Shown: positions 8,467 through 17,723 of the stretch, one piece after another | How the letters are laid out: each line of letters opens with the position of its first letter | Position numbering within the stretch: the first letter of the stretch is position 1 | Assembly: GCA_017480245.1 (NCBI GenBank) | Contig: JAFVBA010000013.1 | Span: 62,001-126,000, forward strand | Length of the DNA stretch: 64,000 nt | DNA from: Bacteroidales bacterium | GTDB taxonomy: Bacteria > Bacteroidota > Bacteroidia > Bacteroidales > P3 | Direction of reading: 5' to 3' | Translations under genes and position numbers: made by a program | Notes under the pieces: model-generated | Database searches by the model: none | What the model saw: only the letters and a program-made list of their open reading frames with translations | Told to the model about the DNA's origin: nothing

Positions 8467-10740
8467 TTAAAATCTGTTATCTCTGCGAATGCTTATGTTA
8501 TTCATCGGCATAGGAGCAGATTCTTTGTGTTCATTATTACGTTTATTGTTATTTGGTTGATGATTATTCGGTCGGTTGTTGGAGTTGCGGTTATTGTTGC
8601 GTGCTCTCGGAGTGTTATCAACGTATCCATCTGGTTTAGGTATCAACACGCGGTGCGAAAGTTTGAATTTGCCGCTCTGTTTGTCAATACCGATAAGTTT
8701 TACTCGGATTTCGTCGCCCTCTTTCAATACGTCCTCCACTTTTTCTATGCGTTTCCAATCTATTTCCGTAACATGCAAAAGACCTTCTTTGCCCGGAAGA
8801 AATTCTACAAACGCTCCGTAAGGCATAATGGACTTAACGGTTGCGTCATATACCTCGCCCACTTCAGGAACGGTGGTAATGGCTTTGATACGTGCGGCAG
8901 CCTTTTCAATTCCTTCCTTGTTAGCAGAAGAAATCTCGCAAACGCCGTAATCGCCTTTCTCCTCAATAACGATAACCGTGTCGGTATCGGCCTGAATCTG
9001 CTGAATGTTTTTTCCTTGAGGTCCGATAACGGCACCGATAAACTCTTTAGGAATAAACATTGAGATAATACGCGGTACGTGTGGTTTGTAATCTTCGCGC
9101 GGTGCAGGGATAGTGTCAGTAATTATATTAAGGATATGTTCTCTTCCGCGTTTAGCCTGAGCAAGTGCCTGAGCAAGTATCTCGTATGAAAGACCGTCGC
9201 ATTTGATATCCATCTGACAAGCAGTAATACCGTCTTTAGTTCCACAAACTTTGAAGTCCATATCTCCCAAATGGTCTTCATCGCCAAGAATATCGGAAAG
9301 GACAGCCCATTTGCCGTTTTTCTCAATAAGTCCCATAGCAATACCGGAAACCGGTTTGGTAATCTTAACTCCAGCGTCCATAAGTGCCAAACAACCTGCG
9401 CAAACGGTAGCCATAGATGAAGAACCGTTGGATTCCAATATATCACTTACAACACGGATTGTGTAAGGGCAATCTTCTTCGTTTGGTAATACTTGTTTCA
9501 ATGCACGCATTGCCAAATTGCCGTGGCCTATCTCACGTCTGGAAGTTGATTTGTTGCCTTTTACTTCGCCTGTTGCAAAACCAGGGAAGTTATAATGTAG
9601 GATAAAACGGTTACTTCCTTCAATCATTGCTCCGTCTATTGTCTGTTCGTCAAGTTTTGTTCCTAATGTACAGGTAGAAAGTGATTGCGTTTCTCCCCTT
9701 GTAAAGATTGCAGAGCCATGAGCGGACGGTAAATAATCTATTTCAGTCCATATCGGTCGGATTTCTTCCAATTGTCTTCCGTCCAAACGTACTCTTTCAT
9801 TCAAAACCATGTCGCGCATCGCTTCTTTGTGTATGTCATGGAAGTAACGGTTAAGCATAACCTTATGTTCCTCTTTGTATTCTTCGTCAAGGGTTTCAAG
9901 GAATGCCTCATAAACGGCGTCAAACTTCTCGCCGCGCTCATGTTTTGACTTGATACCTTGTTTTGCTAAGTCATAACATTGTTGATAGCAGGCGTCAATC
10001 ATCTGTTGTTTGATTTGCTCGTCATCTTCTTCGTGGCAATATTCTCTTTTTTCGGTTTTGCCTGCCATAACAGTCAATTCCTCTAACGCTTGGCAGTGAA
10101 TCTTGATACTTTCGTGTGCTGCTTTCAAAGCGTTAAGCATAACCTCTTCGCTGACTTCTTTCATTTCGCCCTCAACCATCATAATGTTATCTTTGGTTGC
10201 GGCAACTATTAAATCAAGGTCAGCTTCTTCTTGTTGGGAATAGTCAGGGTTGATAACAAATTCGCCATTTATTCTTGCAACGCGGCATTCGGATACAGGA
10301 CCGTCAAAAGGAATATCACTGCAAGCCAATGCCGATGCAGCCGCAAGGGCAGCCAATGCGTCAGGAGGGTTTTGATGGTCTCCTGAAATCAAAGTTATCT
10401 GAACTTGGACCTCTGCGTGATAGTTGGAAGGGAACAAAGGTCTTAATGCTCTATCAACTAATCTTGCTATAAGTATTTCGTATTCACTCGGACGGGCTTC
10501 GCGTTTGAAGAATCCGCCGGGGAATTTACCCGTTGCGGCATATTTTTCTTGATAATCTACGCTTAGAGGCATAAAATCTACATCCGCTCCCGCTTCTTTC
10601 TTTGCGCAAACGGTTGCAAGTATCATTGTATCGCCCATTTTCACTACTGCCGAGCCGTCAGCCTGTTTTGCAAGTTTGCCCGTCTCAATTTCAATCTGTC
10701 TTCCGTCTGCTAACGAAAAGACTTTCTTAATTCCAATCAT
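8467..10740 (-). CDS. pnp: Polyribonucleotide nucleotidyltransferase (PNPase)
   Basis: 3'-to-5' phosphorolytic exoribonuclease of mRNA turnover, releasing nucleoside diphosphates. 757 residues in the standard order: RNase PH domain 1 (about 1-145), helical linker, catalytic RNase PH domain 2 (about 325-545, with [13 protein letters not shown] and MDFKVCGT regions), KH domain ([20 protein letters not shown], about 565-620) and S1 domain ([20 protein letters not shown], about 635-700). The C-terminal tail is Asn/Arg-rich ([19 protein letters not shown]), probably an RNA-binding extension seen in Bacteroidetes RNA proteins. It lies downstream of rpsO, the conserved bacterial rpsO-pnp order, but a terminator lies between them and a hairpin sits in its leader. 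Confidence 0.95.
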   Translation of the reverse strand: MIGIKKVFSLADGRQIEIETGKLAKQADGSAVVKMGDTMILATVCAKKEAGADVDFMPLSVDYQEKYAATGKFPGGFFKREARPSEYEILIARLVDRALRPLFPSNYHAEVQVQITLISGDHQNPPDALAALAAASALACSDIPFDGPVSECRVARINGEFVINPDYSQQEEADLDLIVAATKDNIMMVEGEMKEVSEEVMLNALKAAHESIKIHCQALEELTVMAGKTEKREYCHEEDDEQIKQQMIDACYQQCYDLAKQGIKSKHERGEKFDAVYEAFLETLDEEYKEEHKVMLNRYFHDIHKEAMRDMVLNERVRLDGRQLEEIRPIWTEIDYLPSAHGSAIFTRGETQSLSTCTLGTKLDEQTIDGAMIEGSNRFILHYNFPGFATGEVKGNKSTSRREIGHGNLAMRALKQVLPNEEDCPYTIRVVSDILESNGSSSMATVCAGCLALMDAGVKITKPVSGIAMGLIEKNGKWAVLSDILGDEDHLGDMDFKVCGTKDGITACQMDIKCDGLSYEILAQALAQAKRGREHILNIITDTIPAPREDYKPHVPRIISMFIPKEFIGAVIGPQGKNIQQIQADTDTVIVIEEKGDYGVCEISSANKEGIEKAAARIKAITTVPEVGEVYDATVKSIMPYGAFVEFLPGKEGLLHVTEIDWKRIEKVEDVLKEGDEIRVKLIGIDKQSGKFKLSHRVLIPKPDGYVDNTPRARNNNRNSNNRPNNHQPNNNKRNNEHKESAPMPMNNISIRRDNRF

Positions 10741-10771
10741 CTTTTGTTTATCTTAATTTCATCTTGTCCCC

Positions 10772-10817
10772 AAAGAGCCTAAAAAGGACACAAACTAATA
10801 TTTACATCTGGCTCTTT
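10772..10817 (-). promoter_or_regulatory. Hairpin in the pnp 5' leader
   Basis: AAAGAGCC (10772-10779) can pair with GGCTCTTT (10810-10817); loop of 30 nt. It lies 31 bp before the pnp start, downstream of the rpsO terminator. In Escherichia coli a leader duplex processed by RNase III mediates PNPase autoregulation; an analogous role here is inference only. Confidence 0.45.
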
Positions 10818-10845
10818 TTATCTGTCTTAATTGATTTCAATACGA

Positions 10846-10878
10846 AAAAAGGCAATCAAAATCTTACCGATTGCCTTT
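10846..10878 (-). terminator. Terminator hairpin after rpsO
   Basis: GGCAATC (10851-10857) pairs with GATTGCC (10869-10875), extended by A/T pairs, and the minus-strand transcript runs into a U-run. It separates rpsO from pnp. Confidence 0.75.
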
Positions 10879-10924
10879 TCAATTCTTTTTAATTGTAAAT
10901 AGAAGTAACCAATTTTAGATTTGC

Positions 10925-11194
10925 TTACTTTCTTAGACCCAATTCCTTTATCACAGCACGATAACGGTTGATGTCTTTCTTCTTCAGATAGTCTAACATA
11001 CGTCTTCTTTTGCCCACAAGAGCAACCAATGCACGTTTGGTAAAGTTATCGTTCTTGTGCTGCTTGGAATATTCAGTTAAGTGCTGAATGCGAAACGTGA
11101 ATAACGCTATCTGTCCCTCTGCTGAGCCGGTATCTTGTTCGTTTTTGCCGAACTTACCGAAAATCTCTTTCTTTTTCTCGCTTGTTAAATACAT
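10925..11194 (-). CDS. rpsO: 30S ribosomal protein S15
   Basis: 89 residues, exactly the family length. It has the S15 features GSAEGQIALFTFRIQHLTEY (about 24-43) and KRALVALVGKRRRMLDYLKK (about 53-72), which bind the 16S rRNA central-domain junction and nucleate platform assembly. Single gene with its own promoter and terminator, upstream of pnp in the conserved order. Confidence 0.96.
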   Translation of the reverse strand: MYLTSEKKKEIFGKFGKNEQDTGSAEGQIALFTFRIQHLTEYSKQHKNDNFTKRALVALVGKRRRMLDYLKKKDINRYRAVIKELGLRK

Positions 11195-11244
11195 TTTGCT
11201 TTGTTTTTCTTAATTTTATTATGTTATTTTCAAATTTGAAGTTG

Positions 11245-11252
11245 CAAAATTA
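11245..11252 (-). promoter_or_regulatory. -7 element TAATTTTG of rpsO
   Basis: Minus-strand TAATTTTG, 51 bp before the rpsO start. Confidence 0.55.
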
Positions 11253-11303
11253 TGAAGTTTTTTTGATATGACAAAGAAATATTTGATTTTCTTGCAATTT
11301 TTA

Positions 11304-12050
11304 TCAATCACCTTGCAATACGTCTGTAACCTCTATATCAAATACCAAAAGACTTCCTGCCGGTATTTCGGGCGAATCCTGTAAGCCGTAACCCAAATCG
11401 GATTTTATCCAAACAGTGTAGCGGCTGCCGGCATTCATCATCTGTACCGCTTCAGTGAAGCCTGCAATAAAATTGTCTATGCCCTGCAAGTGCGGAGCGG
11501 AATCAGGCTTATCAAAATCAGATTGCACTTTCTTTATACTACCGTCAGGATTCAAAACACTCAATGCATAACGGAAACGGATTCTGTCGCCGTGATTCGC
11601 CAACGGTTTAACACCTTTTCCCTGTTTTATCACTTTGTATTGCAATCCGCTCGCAGTTGTTTTTACTCCGTCCTTGTTTGCATTCTCTTTTAAGAACTTT
11701 TCTGCGGCATCAATGTAGGGTTGGGCTTTTTGCAATATGTCGTTCTGCATTCCCTGACGCAATTGATTGGAATAAGCGTCCATTATTTCCATACATTGCT
11801 GCTCGGTAAGAACGGAAGAAGAGTTTTCGTCATAACCTTGAGTGAATGCGCCTGCAAAAACATCGGAATTAATATCCATACTTCCCGTTTGTTTGACTTG
11901 TCTGCCCGTAAGATAGCCGTAAGCGTATGAAACGGAATCTTTGAATGTTTTTAAATCGGATTTACTTACTGAATTTGCAGATTTGTTGCACGAGGTAAAT
12001 AGCCCCACACCTATTAATATATATGCTGCAAATAAAAATATTTTCTTCAT
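11304..12050 (-). CDS. FKBP-type peptidyl-prolyl isomerase lipoprotein
   Basis: 248 residues. A lipoprotein signal peptide ends in the lipobox LFTSC (Cys about 21). An N-terminal helical FKBP_N dimerisation domain (about 35-120, FKDSVSYAYGYLTGRQVKQTG) precedes a C-terminal FKBP domain (about 140-246: DRIRFRYALSVLNPDGS ... AGFTEAVQMMNAGSRYTVWI ... AGSLLVFDIEVTDV). It resembles the FkpA/Mip group, which accelerates proline isomerisation and assists folding of exported proteins; it should act in the periplasm attached to a membrane. Own promoter; no operon partner. The gene symbol is left blank because Bacteroidales carry several paralogs. Confidence 0.85.
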   Translation of the reverse strand: MKKIFLFAAYILIGVGLFTSCNKSANSVSKSDLKTFKDSVSYAYGYLTGRQVKQTGSMDINSDVFAGAFTQGYDENSSSVLTEQQCMEIMDAYSNQLRQGMQNDILQKAQPYIDAAEKFLKENANKDGVKTTASGLQYKVIKQGKGVKPLANHGDRIRFRYALSVLNPDGSIKKVQSDFDKPDSAPHLQGIDNFIAGFTEAVQMMNAGSRYTVWIKSDLGYGLQDSPEIPAGSLLVFDIEVTDVLQGD

Positions 12051-12083
12051 TTCAATTAAAATTTTCTTTTATCTAACAAACGG

Positions 12084-12091
12084 CAAAATTA
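12084..12091 (-). promoter_or_regulatory. -7 element TAATTTTG of the FKBP gene
   Basis: Minus-strand TAATTTTG, 34 bp before the FKBP gene start. Confidence 0.55.
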
Positions 12092-12164
12092 TAAAATATT
12101 CCTGAAATAAGACAATAAAAAACGAAATTTAGTAAATTGATTTACCTATCATGAAGGAAGAAAA

Positions 12165-12365
12165 CATTTTTGCAATCACGGATAATATTTTTGCAACTAC
12201 GCAAATAAATTTTGTAATTTCAAAAAACATTTTTGTTCAGACCGTCCAAAATATAATTTCAGACGGTTCAAAAATTAGTTTTGGACGGTTTGAAATATAA
12301 TTTTAAACCGTCCAAACAAAAATGTTTTCAAAAATTGCAAAAATATTCTTAGGAATTACAAAATT
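12165..12365. repeat. 200-bp keyword palindrome with GGACGG core
   Basis: Fills most of the intergenic gap between the FKBP and decarboxylase genes. Outer modules recur on both arms in inverted order (AATATTTTTGCAA, TTTTGTAATT, AAAACATTTTTGTT). The core contains four alternating GACGGTT/ACCGTCC words at about 12240-12316. No coding potential is credited to it. Confidence 0.6.
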
Positions 12366-12527
12366 CTTTTCACCTATCACAAAATTTTTATAAGGATATT
12401 TTAAATTAAATACGTATTTTATTTTGTGTTTATATATATTAGTTGTAATTTTGCACCTCCAATCCGAATTAAATGGATTGATAAAAAATTTATAAACTAA
12501 TTTAATTAAATTGTTTATTAAACGGAA

Positions 12528-13925
12528 ATGAAAAACAAGTATATTGACCTTATTGAACAGACTTTTGAGTTTCCTCAGGACGAATTTACAGTAGAAGATG
12601 AGGAATTGAACTTTCACGATATTCCTCTGATGGATATTATCAAACAATACGGAACGCCTTTGAAGATAACCTATTTGCCTAAAATATCTTCGCAAATTCA
12701 AAAGGGCAAACGTTTGTTTAACGTGGCGCGTGCCAAAGTGGATTACAAGGGTACTTACAATTATTGTTACTGCACCAAGTCATCTCACTTTGAATTTGTG
12801 CTTAACGAAGTGTTGAAAAACGAAGTTAATTTGGAAACTTCTTCCGCTTTTGACATTAATATAATAGAGGAATTGTACAATCAAGGCAAGATTACCAAAG
12901 AACAATTTATTATATGCAACGGTTTCAAACGTCCGCAGTATATTGAGAATATCGGCAACTTGATTGATAACGGTTTTTGCAACATTATACCTATTATAGA
13001 TAATATAGAGGAGTTGGATGCTATGAACGAAAGGGTCAATAACAAATGTAATGTCGGTATCCGCATAGCAACCGAAGAAGCTCCGCAGTTTGATTTTTAT
13101 ACCTCACGGCTTGGTATCCGTTACAACGAGATTTTGGATTTTTACAAGAAGAAAATTCAAAATAACAAGAAATTCAAACTTAAAATGCTCCACTTTTTCA
13201 TCAATACGGGCATAAAAGATACAGCTTACTATTGGAGTGAATTAGGTAAATGCGTCAATGTATATTGCGAATTAAAGAAGATTGCACCTCATTTGGACAG
13301 TTTGAATATCGGTGGCGGATTCCCGATTAAAAACTCGTTGGGTTTTGAATATGATTACGAATATATGACAGAAGAAATCCTTGCCCAAATCAAAGACATC
13401 TGCAATAAAAACGGTGTTGATGAACCTAATATTTTTACGGAGTTCGGTTCTTTCACCGTAGGCGAGGCAGGCTGCATTCTTTACTCCATTATAGACCAGA
13501 AACGACAGAATGACCGTGAGTTATGGTATATGATAGATTCTTCTTTCATTACTACACTGCCAGATACTTGGGGTATAGGCCAACGTTTTATATTGTTGCC
13601 TATAAATAAGTGGAACAATGAATACGGAAGAGTGTTTTTGGGCGGACTTACTTGCGATTCACAGGATTATTATTCGGCAGAAACCCATTCCAACGCAATC
13701 TTCTTGCCTAAGTTTTCCAATGACGATAACGAACCTTTGTACATAGGTTTCTTCCATACGGGTGCATATCAAGAAAGTTTGGCAGGTTACGGCGGAATAC
13801 AGCATTGTTTGATTCCACAACCCAAACACGTTATTTTGGATAAGGACGAAAATGGAGATTGGACGACAAAATTGTTTGCAAAAGAACAATCGCACAAATC
13901 AATGTTGAAAATATTGGGATATTAA
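12528..13925 (+). CDS. PLP-dependent fold-III decarboxylase, probable arginine decarboxylase
   Basis: 465 residues of the alanine-racemase-fold Orn/DAP/Arg decarboxylase family 2. The PLP-binding lysine is likely K in YCYCTKSSHFEF (about residue 84). GGGFP (about 263-267) binds the PLP phosphate, EFGSFTVGEAG (about 305) replaces the usual EPGR-type motif, and CDSQDYY (about 379) supplies the substrate-site cysteine and aspartate. The length and the HFFINTG segment resemble the Bacteroidetes enzymes usually annotated as arginine decarboxylase, which would make agmatine for polyamine synthesis. Carboxynorspermidine or diaminopimelate decarboxylase cannot be excluded; no polyamine gene is adjacent. 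Upstream is the large palindrome at 12165-12365. Confidence 0.7.
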   Translation: MKNKYIDLIEQTFEFPQDEFTVEDEELNFHDIPLMDIIKQYGTPLKITYLPKISSQIQKGKRLFNVARAKVDYKGTYNYCYCTKSSHFEFVLNEVLKNEVNLETSSAFDINIIEELYNQGKITKEQFIICNGFKRPQYIENIGNLIDNGFCNIIPIIDNIEELDAMNERVNNKCNVGIRIATEEAPQFDFYTSRLGIRYNEILDFYKKKIQNNKKFKLKMLHFFINTGIKDTAYYWSELGKCVNVYCELKKIAPHLDSLNIGGGFPIKNSLGFEYDYEYMTEEILAQIKDICNKNGVDEPNIFTEFGSFTVGEAGCILYSIIDQKRQNDRELWYMIDSSFITTLPDTWGIGQRFILLPINKWNNEYGRVFLGGLTCDSQDYYSAETHSNAIFLPKFSNDDNEPLYIGFFHTGAYQESLAGYGGIQHCLIPQPKHVILDKDENGDWTTKLFAKEQSHKSMLKILGY

Positions 13926-13983
13926 TTGATATTAGTCAGATTTTATTGCTATTGCAAATAACAGAATATATATTTACAAAATA

Positions 13984-14017
13984 AAAGTGCGGAACCTTGT
14001 TATTGATTCCGCACTTT
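13984..14017. terminator. Bidirectional terminator hairpin
   Basis: Perfect 11-bp stem AAAGTGCGGAA (13984-13994) with TTCCGCACTTT (14007-14017), between two convergent genes. Confidence 0.85.
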
Positions 14018-14047
14018 GCTTTTCTGAATTAAAAAGATTCAAAAATC

Positions 14048-14920
14048 TTATTTAACAAGAATAACCAAAAACTTACTCTTTGCCCAGAAAGATTGAACAT
14101 CGGTAATATTAAGAGCCGTTGCCTTATCCGTTCCTCCCTCTAAAGTATAAGATTGTGTAGGATGGGAAGTCAGTATTTGTACTTTATGACCCGGTAAAAC
14201 AATGTGTTTGATTTTTCTTGCGTCAATTTTAACATAATCTTGCAAATCGGAATCACTTGTAACACTCGTTTTCTTTCCTATTCCCAAAAAGCCGCCTGTT
14301 GAAGAGATAATACCTTTTTCTTTTAACTGTTGTTTAGTTCCGATTATGTAATAAACAGTATTTCTCTCGTCTTCAACTTTCATTATATGCTCGTCTTTTT
14401 CGCGGTTTTGGTTGGTAAGTTCTTCTAAATTGCGGTTCAAAGTCGATATTGTTATATTCTTCTTCTGCAATTCAGTTGTCATTAGCTGCAATTCTTCTTC
14501 TTGGTCGGCAATTTTTTGTTGCAATTTCTCAATAAATGCAGTTAATTGCTTGTTGTTGCTTTGAGTTTTCTGCAATTTCGCATTCAAATCAGATATTTTC
14601 TGCTTGTTCTGAGCCAATATCTCATTAATATCTTGGATTTGAGAAGCAATTTTACTTCTTCGGTCAGGATTGATTTCCCCTCCCGTGTTTTTGATTGTCG
14701 CAACGTCAGAATATTTTGACGTAACAACATCTAAGTCGCTTTCAATGGCATTTAACTGTTCAAATAAGCCTTCTAACTCTGCATTCTTTGCGTCTAAAGC
14801 AGCTTGAACTGAGTCTTGAAGTGCTTTTTGATTGACAAGTTTCTCTTCCATTTCCTTCTTACCGCAACCACTCATAACAATTAAAATTACAAGTGAGACA
14901 GCTCCCAAAAATCTTTTCAT
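14048..14920 (-). CDS. Coiled-coil lipoprotein of unknown function
   Basis: 290 residues. A signal peptide with lipobox VMSGC (Cys about 19) is followed by a long, polar, Gln/Lys/Glu-rich heptad region (about 25-190: LQDSVQAALDAKNAELEG ... LQQKIADQEEELQL) that should form an extended coiled coil. A C-terminal globular part (about 190-290) contains TVYYIIGTKQQLKEKGIIS and ends hydrophobic (KFLVILVK). It is predicted to be membrane-anchored in the periplasm. This architecture recurs in Bacteroidetes, but I do not know a function. It is convergent with the decarboxylase gene and has its own promoter. Confidence 0.75.
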   Translation of the reverse strand: MKRFLGAVSLVILIVMSGCGKKEMEEKLVNQKALQDSVQAALDAKNAELEGLFEQLNAIESDLDVVTSKYSDVATIKNTGGEINPDRRSKIASQIQDINEILAQNKQKISDLNAKLQKTQSNNKQLTAFIEKLQQKIADQEEELQLMTTELQKKNITISTLNRNLEELTNQNREKDEHIMKVEDERNTVYYIIGTKQQLKEKGIISSTGGFLGIGKKTSVTSDSDLQDYVKIDARKIKHIVLPGHKVQILTSHPTQSYTLEGGTDKATALNITDVQSFWAKSKFLVILVK

Positions 14921-14969
14921 TTCTGTTTGTTTTTTATTAGTTTATTACTATTTTCCTCAAATAATTTTG

Positions 14970-14977
14970 CAAATTTA
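14970..14977 (-). promoter_or_regulatory. -7 element TAAATTTG of the coiled-coil lipoprotein
   Basis: Minus-strand TAAATTTG, 50 bp before the lipoprotein start. Confidence 0.5.
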
Positions 14978-15011
14978 TGATATTTTTTCTTTTTGCTATC
15001 AAAATTATTTG

Positions 15012-15019
15012 TATTTTTG
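15012..15019 (+). promoter_or_regulatory. -7 element TATTTTTG of thiD
   Basis: TATTTTTG upstream of the first TPP riboswitch; TTTTG at 14991-14995 may be the -33 element, with a slightly short 16-bp spacing. Confidence 0.5.
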
Positions 15020-15075
15020 CATTCAGTAAGTAAAACGTCAAAACATTTTATTTATTTTATTTACAATAAATTTTT

Positions 15076-15152
15076 TGTGTGGTGCTGAAATAAAGTAGGC
15101 TGAGATTATACCCTTTGACCGTTTTGATAATGCAAAGCAGGGAAACGTATCT
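15076..15152 (+). promoter_or_regulatory. TPP riboswitch (THI element) upstream of thiD
   Basis: Contains the conserved THI-box core: GGTGCT, then GGCTGAGATTATACCC (15098-15113) with the pyrimidine-sensing CTGAGA, TTTGACC, TAATGC and AGGGAAACG. It sits about 40 bp upstream of thiD. No terminator-like expression platform is evident, so control at translation initiation is more likely. Confidence 0.9.
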
Positions 15153-15193
15153 CCAAACTGTTTATTTCTCCGTTTCACATATATAATTAAGGT

Positions 15194-16012
15194 ATGATGA
15201 AAATAAAAAGCGTATTGACAATAGCAGGCAGCGATTCCATCGGCGGAGCAGGCATACAGGCAGATATAAAGACTATTTTCTCTTTGGGTTTGTATGCAAG
15301 TAGTTGCATAACCGCCGTAACAGCTCAGAATACTTGCGGAGTCAGGTCAATACAATCGATAAACAGCAATATTTTATACGACCAAATCTCCGCCGTATTG
15401 CAGGACATTATACCCGATGCAATAAAAATCGGAATGATTTATACAAAAGAAAACGTCAAAGCTATAAAAAACGCTTTTAAAGACAACAATTACAATAATT
15501 ATATAGTATTAGACCCTGTCCTTGTGGCAACTTCGGGCGACAGTTTGGCAAAATCGGATTTTTTACAGGCATTAAAACAAGACCTCTTCCCTATCTGCGA
15601 CATTCTTACGCCCAATCTTTCCGAGGCGATAACTATCTGTAACCGTGAAATAAACAATACGGATGATATGATTGCCTGCGGACAAGATATAATCAAGACT
15701 TACGGAGTTAAAAACGTTCTTATCAAAGGCGGACACGCAAAAGATGATAATATGACAGACGTTTTGATCTTTGAAGATATGACTTATAAGACTTTTACTG
15801 CAAAAAAAATCAACAGTAATAACACTCACGGAACGGGTTGCACTCTTTCGTCAGCTATAGCATCATATCTTGCAAAGGGATTAAGTATTGAAGACAGCGT
15901 AAAGCAAGCAAAAGACTATGTTTATAACGCAATACTTTATGCAAAAGACATAACAATGTTTAAAGGACACGGATCTACAAATCATCTTTGGAACTTATGC
16001 CCACAAAAATAA
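15194..16012 (+). CDS. thiD: Hydroxymethylpyrimidine/phosphomethylpyrimidine kinase
   Basis: Phosphorylates HMP and HMP-P to HMP-PP, the pyrimidine half of thiamine phosphate. 272 residues of the ribokinase fold: AGSDSIGGAGIQADIKT (about 10-26) and VTAQNTCGV (about 42-50) at the substrate site, KIGMIYT (about 79), DPVLVATSGD (about 102), and the catalytic anion hole HGTGCTLSSAI (about 215). It starts ATGATG, so translation may begin at either codon. It follows the first TPP riboswitch and seems monocistronic; the rest of the thiamine genes start 1.7 kb downstream behind their own riboswitch. Confidence 0.93.
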   Translation: MMKIKSVLTIAGSDSIGGAGIQADIKTIFSLGLYASSCITAVTAQNTCGVRSIQSINSNILYDQISAVLQDIIPDAIKIGMIYTKENVKAIKNAFKDNNYNNYIVLDPVLVATSGDSLAKSDFLQALKQDLFPICDILTPNLSEAITICNREINNTDDMIACGQDIIKTYGVKNVLIKGGHAKDDNMTDVLIFEDMTYKTFTAKKINSNNTHGTGCTLSSAIASYLAKGLSIEDSVKQAKDYVYNAILYAKDITMFKGHGSTNHLWNLCPQK

Positions 16013-16072
16013 TTAATAATGTCTTGCTGTTTGATTTTGAGTCAATTTATACACTTATTGAAAAAAAATTTG

Positions 16073-16080
16073 TACTTTTG
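16073..16080 (+). promoter_or_regulatory. -7 element TACTTTTG
   Basis: TACTTTTG, 30 bp before the phosphoribosyltransferase-like gene. Confidence 0.55.
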
Positions 16081-16109
16081 CATTCATTAATATAATATAT
16101 AAGTTTTCT

Positions 16110-16913
16110 ATGGGTATAACTTACGAAGAAAAGGAGCAGAAATTTATCTTTGATTTCAATAATGACGGCAAAGAAGATATAATTACTTTGACGGGAGACG
16201 GTTATCAAGTGGAAGCATTCGGAAGATGTTTTTACTATGGTTATGAATTTGAGGATAATATTGATAGTTCTTTGCGGGCAAAGTTTATTAAATACATTAA
16301 ATTCACAAAAAATTTGCAGGCAAACGAAGATATAACCCAGTTTATCAAAAAAGCCGTTGATAATCTCAACAAAAAGATAAATCTATACAACTATGATTTG
16401 GTTGTAATGCCAGAATCTTCCAGCAAGGTCAATCAATATATGCTCCGTTATATATACCGTTTCGCCCAACCTTCACTTCACAAGATGGAACTCATAAAAT
16501 CGTTGCCTGCGTCTATATCTTTTGATATGGATAGTTATGAACAACAATACCTTGACGATGTTTTGGAAAACGGTAGGCCACGTTATACCGCCATTCAGAA
16601 GCAACAAGTAATGCAAAATATAGATGATATGATGGAACTTATACATCATAAAGACTATTTCACTATTGCCAAAGACGTTAAGAAAAACCGTTACCGTCCG
16701 TATATAATGAATTTCTTGAAATTTGCGAATGAGAAAGACAAAGAACTATGTATGTCTATCAGAAAGCAAGATATTCTTATTATTGATGACATTACAACAA
16801 GCGGTTCTACTCTTAACGAAATATTAAGGACACTGCGGATTTTGAATGAAGACAATAATATTACAATCTTTTCACTTATCGGTCGTAAAGACCTAATGGC
16901 TGAAAGTTTTTAA
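16110..16913 (+). CDS. Phosphoribosyltransferase-like protein
   Basis: 267 residues. The only clear motif is a type I phosphoribosyltransferase PRPP loop near the C-terminus, ILIIDDITTSGSTLNE (about residues 225-240), where the two adjacent aspartates contact ribose and TTSGST holds the 5'-phosphate. The N-terminal part (about 1-95) and the long middle segment are not recognised. Substrate unknown. Many stand-alone domains of this kind in accessory DNA are not nucleotide-salvage enzymes. It is followed by a decayed gene and separates thiD from thiS, so it may be part of an insertion. Own promoter. Confidence 0.65.
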   Translation: MGITYEEKEQKFIFDFNNDGKEDIITLTGDGYQVEAFGRCFYYGYEFEDNIDSSLRAKFIKYIKFTKNLQANEDITQFIKKAVDNLNKKINLYNYDLVVMPESSSKVNQYMLRYIYRFAQPSLHKMELIKSLPASISFDMDSYEQQYLDDVLENGRPRYTAIQKQQVMQNIDDMMELIHHKDYFTIAKDVKKNRYRPYIMNFLKFANEKDKELCMSIRKQDILIIDDITTSGSTLNEILRTLRILNEDNNITIFSLIGRKDLMAESF

Positions 16914-16995
16914 TCAATATTTCAATATAAAACAACAAAGAGAATGACTTTGTTACTTTAATAAATAATATAATAACTGTTTAATAAAATATATT

Positions 16996-17616
16996 ATGAT
17001 TCTGAGCGAAAATAATTGGGTAGAACTTTTTACAAGTCAAAAAATTGTAGAAAAAAGATGGGCTATATATTTTTGCATGTAGATATGATAACCATCTTGA
17101 TTATGAAGCGTATTTTCTAAATAAAGGAGAAAAATATTGGAAATATTTTATCGATGAATTTACTCATAGTAATGGATGGCAGACAATAGTCCCTCTCGCA
17201 CTACATTATATTCCTCCTTATGATAAAAAAATACCGAATGGAAAACACATCTCAAGGTTGTTATGACAGAAGAATTAATTTATGTATAGTCGCATATACA
17301 TTGGATAATCAAAATAACATATGCATTCTATTTTCATGATTTTGACCCTATAGAAGATGATAAATTTAATAAAAAGTATAAAGATATGAGCGAGAGAATA
17401 AGTTATTTATCAAGTATAAGACATAAAATAAACTTGGAAGGAATGTACTTATTCCATAAATGTAACGAAGGAGACCATATCAGGCATTGGCAACAAATTT
17501 ACCAACAAAGAAAGATACAAAATAATAGAACAACATTTCATAAATTATATAGTATTAATATAGTTACAGCACATTTTAATCTATTATATAATCAAATAGT
17601 CTATCTTAAGAGTTAA
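16996..17616 (+). pseudogene. Decayed gene of unknown function (frameshifts plus stop)
   Basis: A coding sequence can be followed through three frames: start MILSENNWVELFTSQK at 16996, shift near 17065 into YFLNKGEKYWKYFIDEF, shift near 17245 into KVVMTEELIYV, a TAG at about 17287, then the same frame runs on through FHDFDPIEDDKFNKKY and the open segment 17386-17616, ending at TAA. The restored product would be about 200 residues. Two frameshifts and one stop argue for a real pseudogene rather than noise. I do not recognise the family. Confidence 0.6.
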
Positions 17617-17625
17617 AACAAAGAG

Positions 17626-17649
17626 GGTGCAAGAAATTAAACTTGCGCC
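17626..17649 (+). terminator. Terminator-like hairpin
   Basis: GGTGCAAG (17626-17633) pairs with CTTGCGCC (17642-17649), one G-U wobble, with a following T-rich tract (TTGTTTCTTTAAT). It ends the decayed gene region before the second thiamine promoter. Confidence 0.6.
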
Positions 17650-17680
17650 ATTGTTTCTTTAATAAAAAGCATTATTTCCT

Positions 17681-17709
17681 TGTTATCAAAATAAATTTTC
17701 TTATCTTTG
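17681..17709 (+). promoter_or_regulatory. Promoter of the thiS operon
   Basis: TTG (17681-17683), 18-bp spacer and TATCTTTG (17702-17709): a good Bacteroidetes sigma-factor promoter just before the second TPP riboswitch. Confidence 0.7.
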
Positions 17710-17723
17710 CAACTTGAATTTGT

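Noticed and set aside
8398..9063. 221-codon plus-strand ORF opposite pnp
   Set aside because: Lies antisense to the strongly supported PNPase KH/S1 region; its composition mirrors that coding strand and it has no known motif.
12303..12701. 132-codon minus-strand ORF
   Set aside because: Half overlaps the palindromic element and half lies antisense to the decarboxylase start; no protein-like features.
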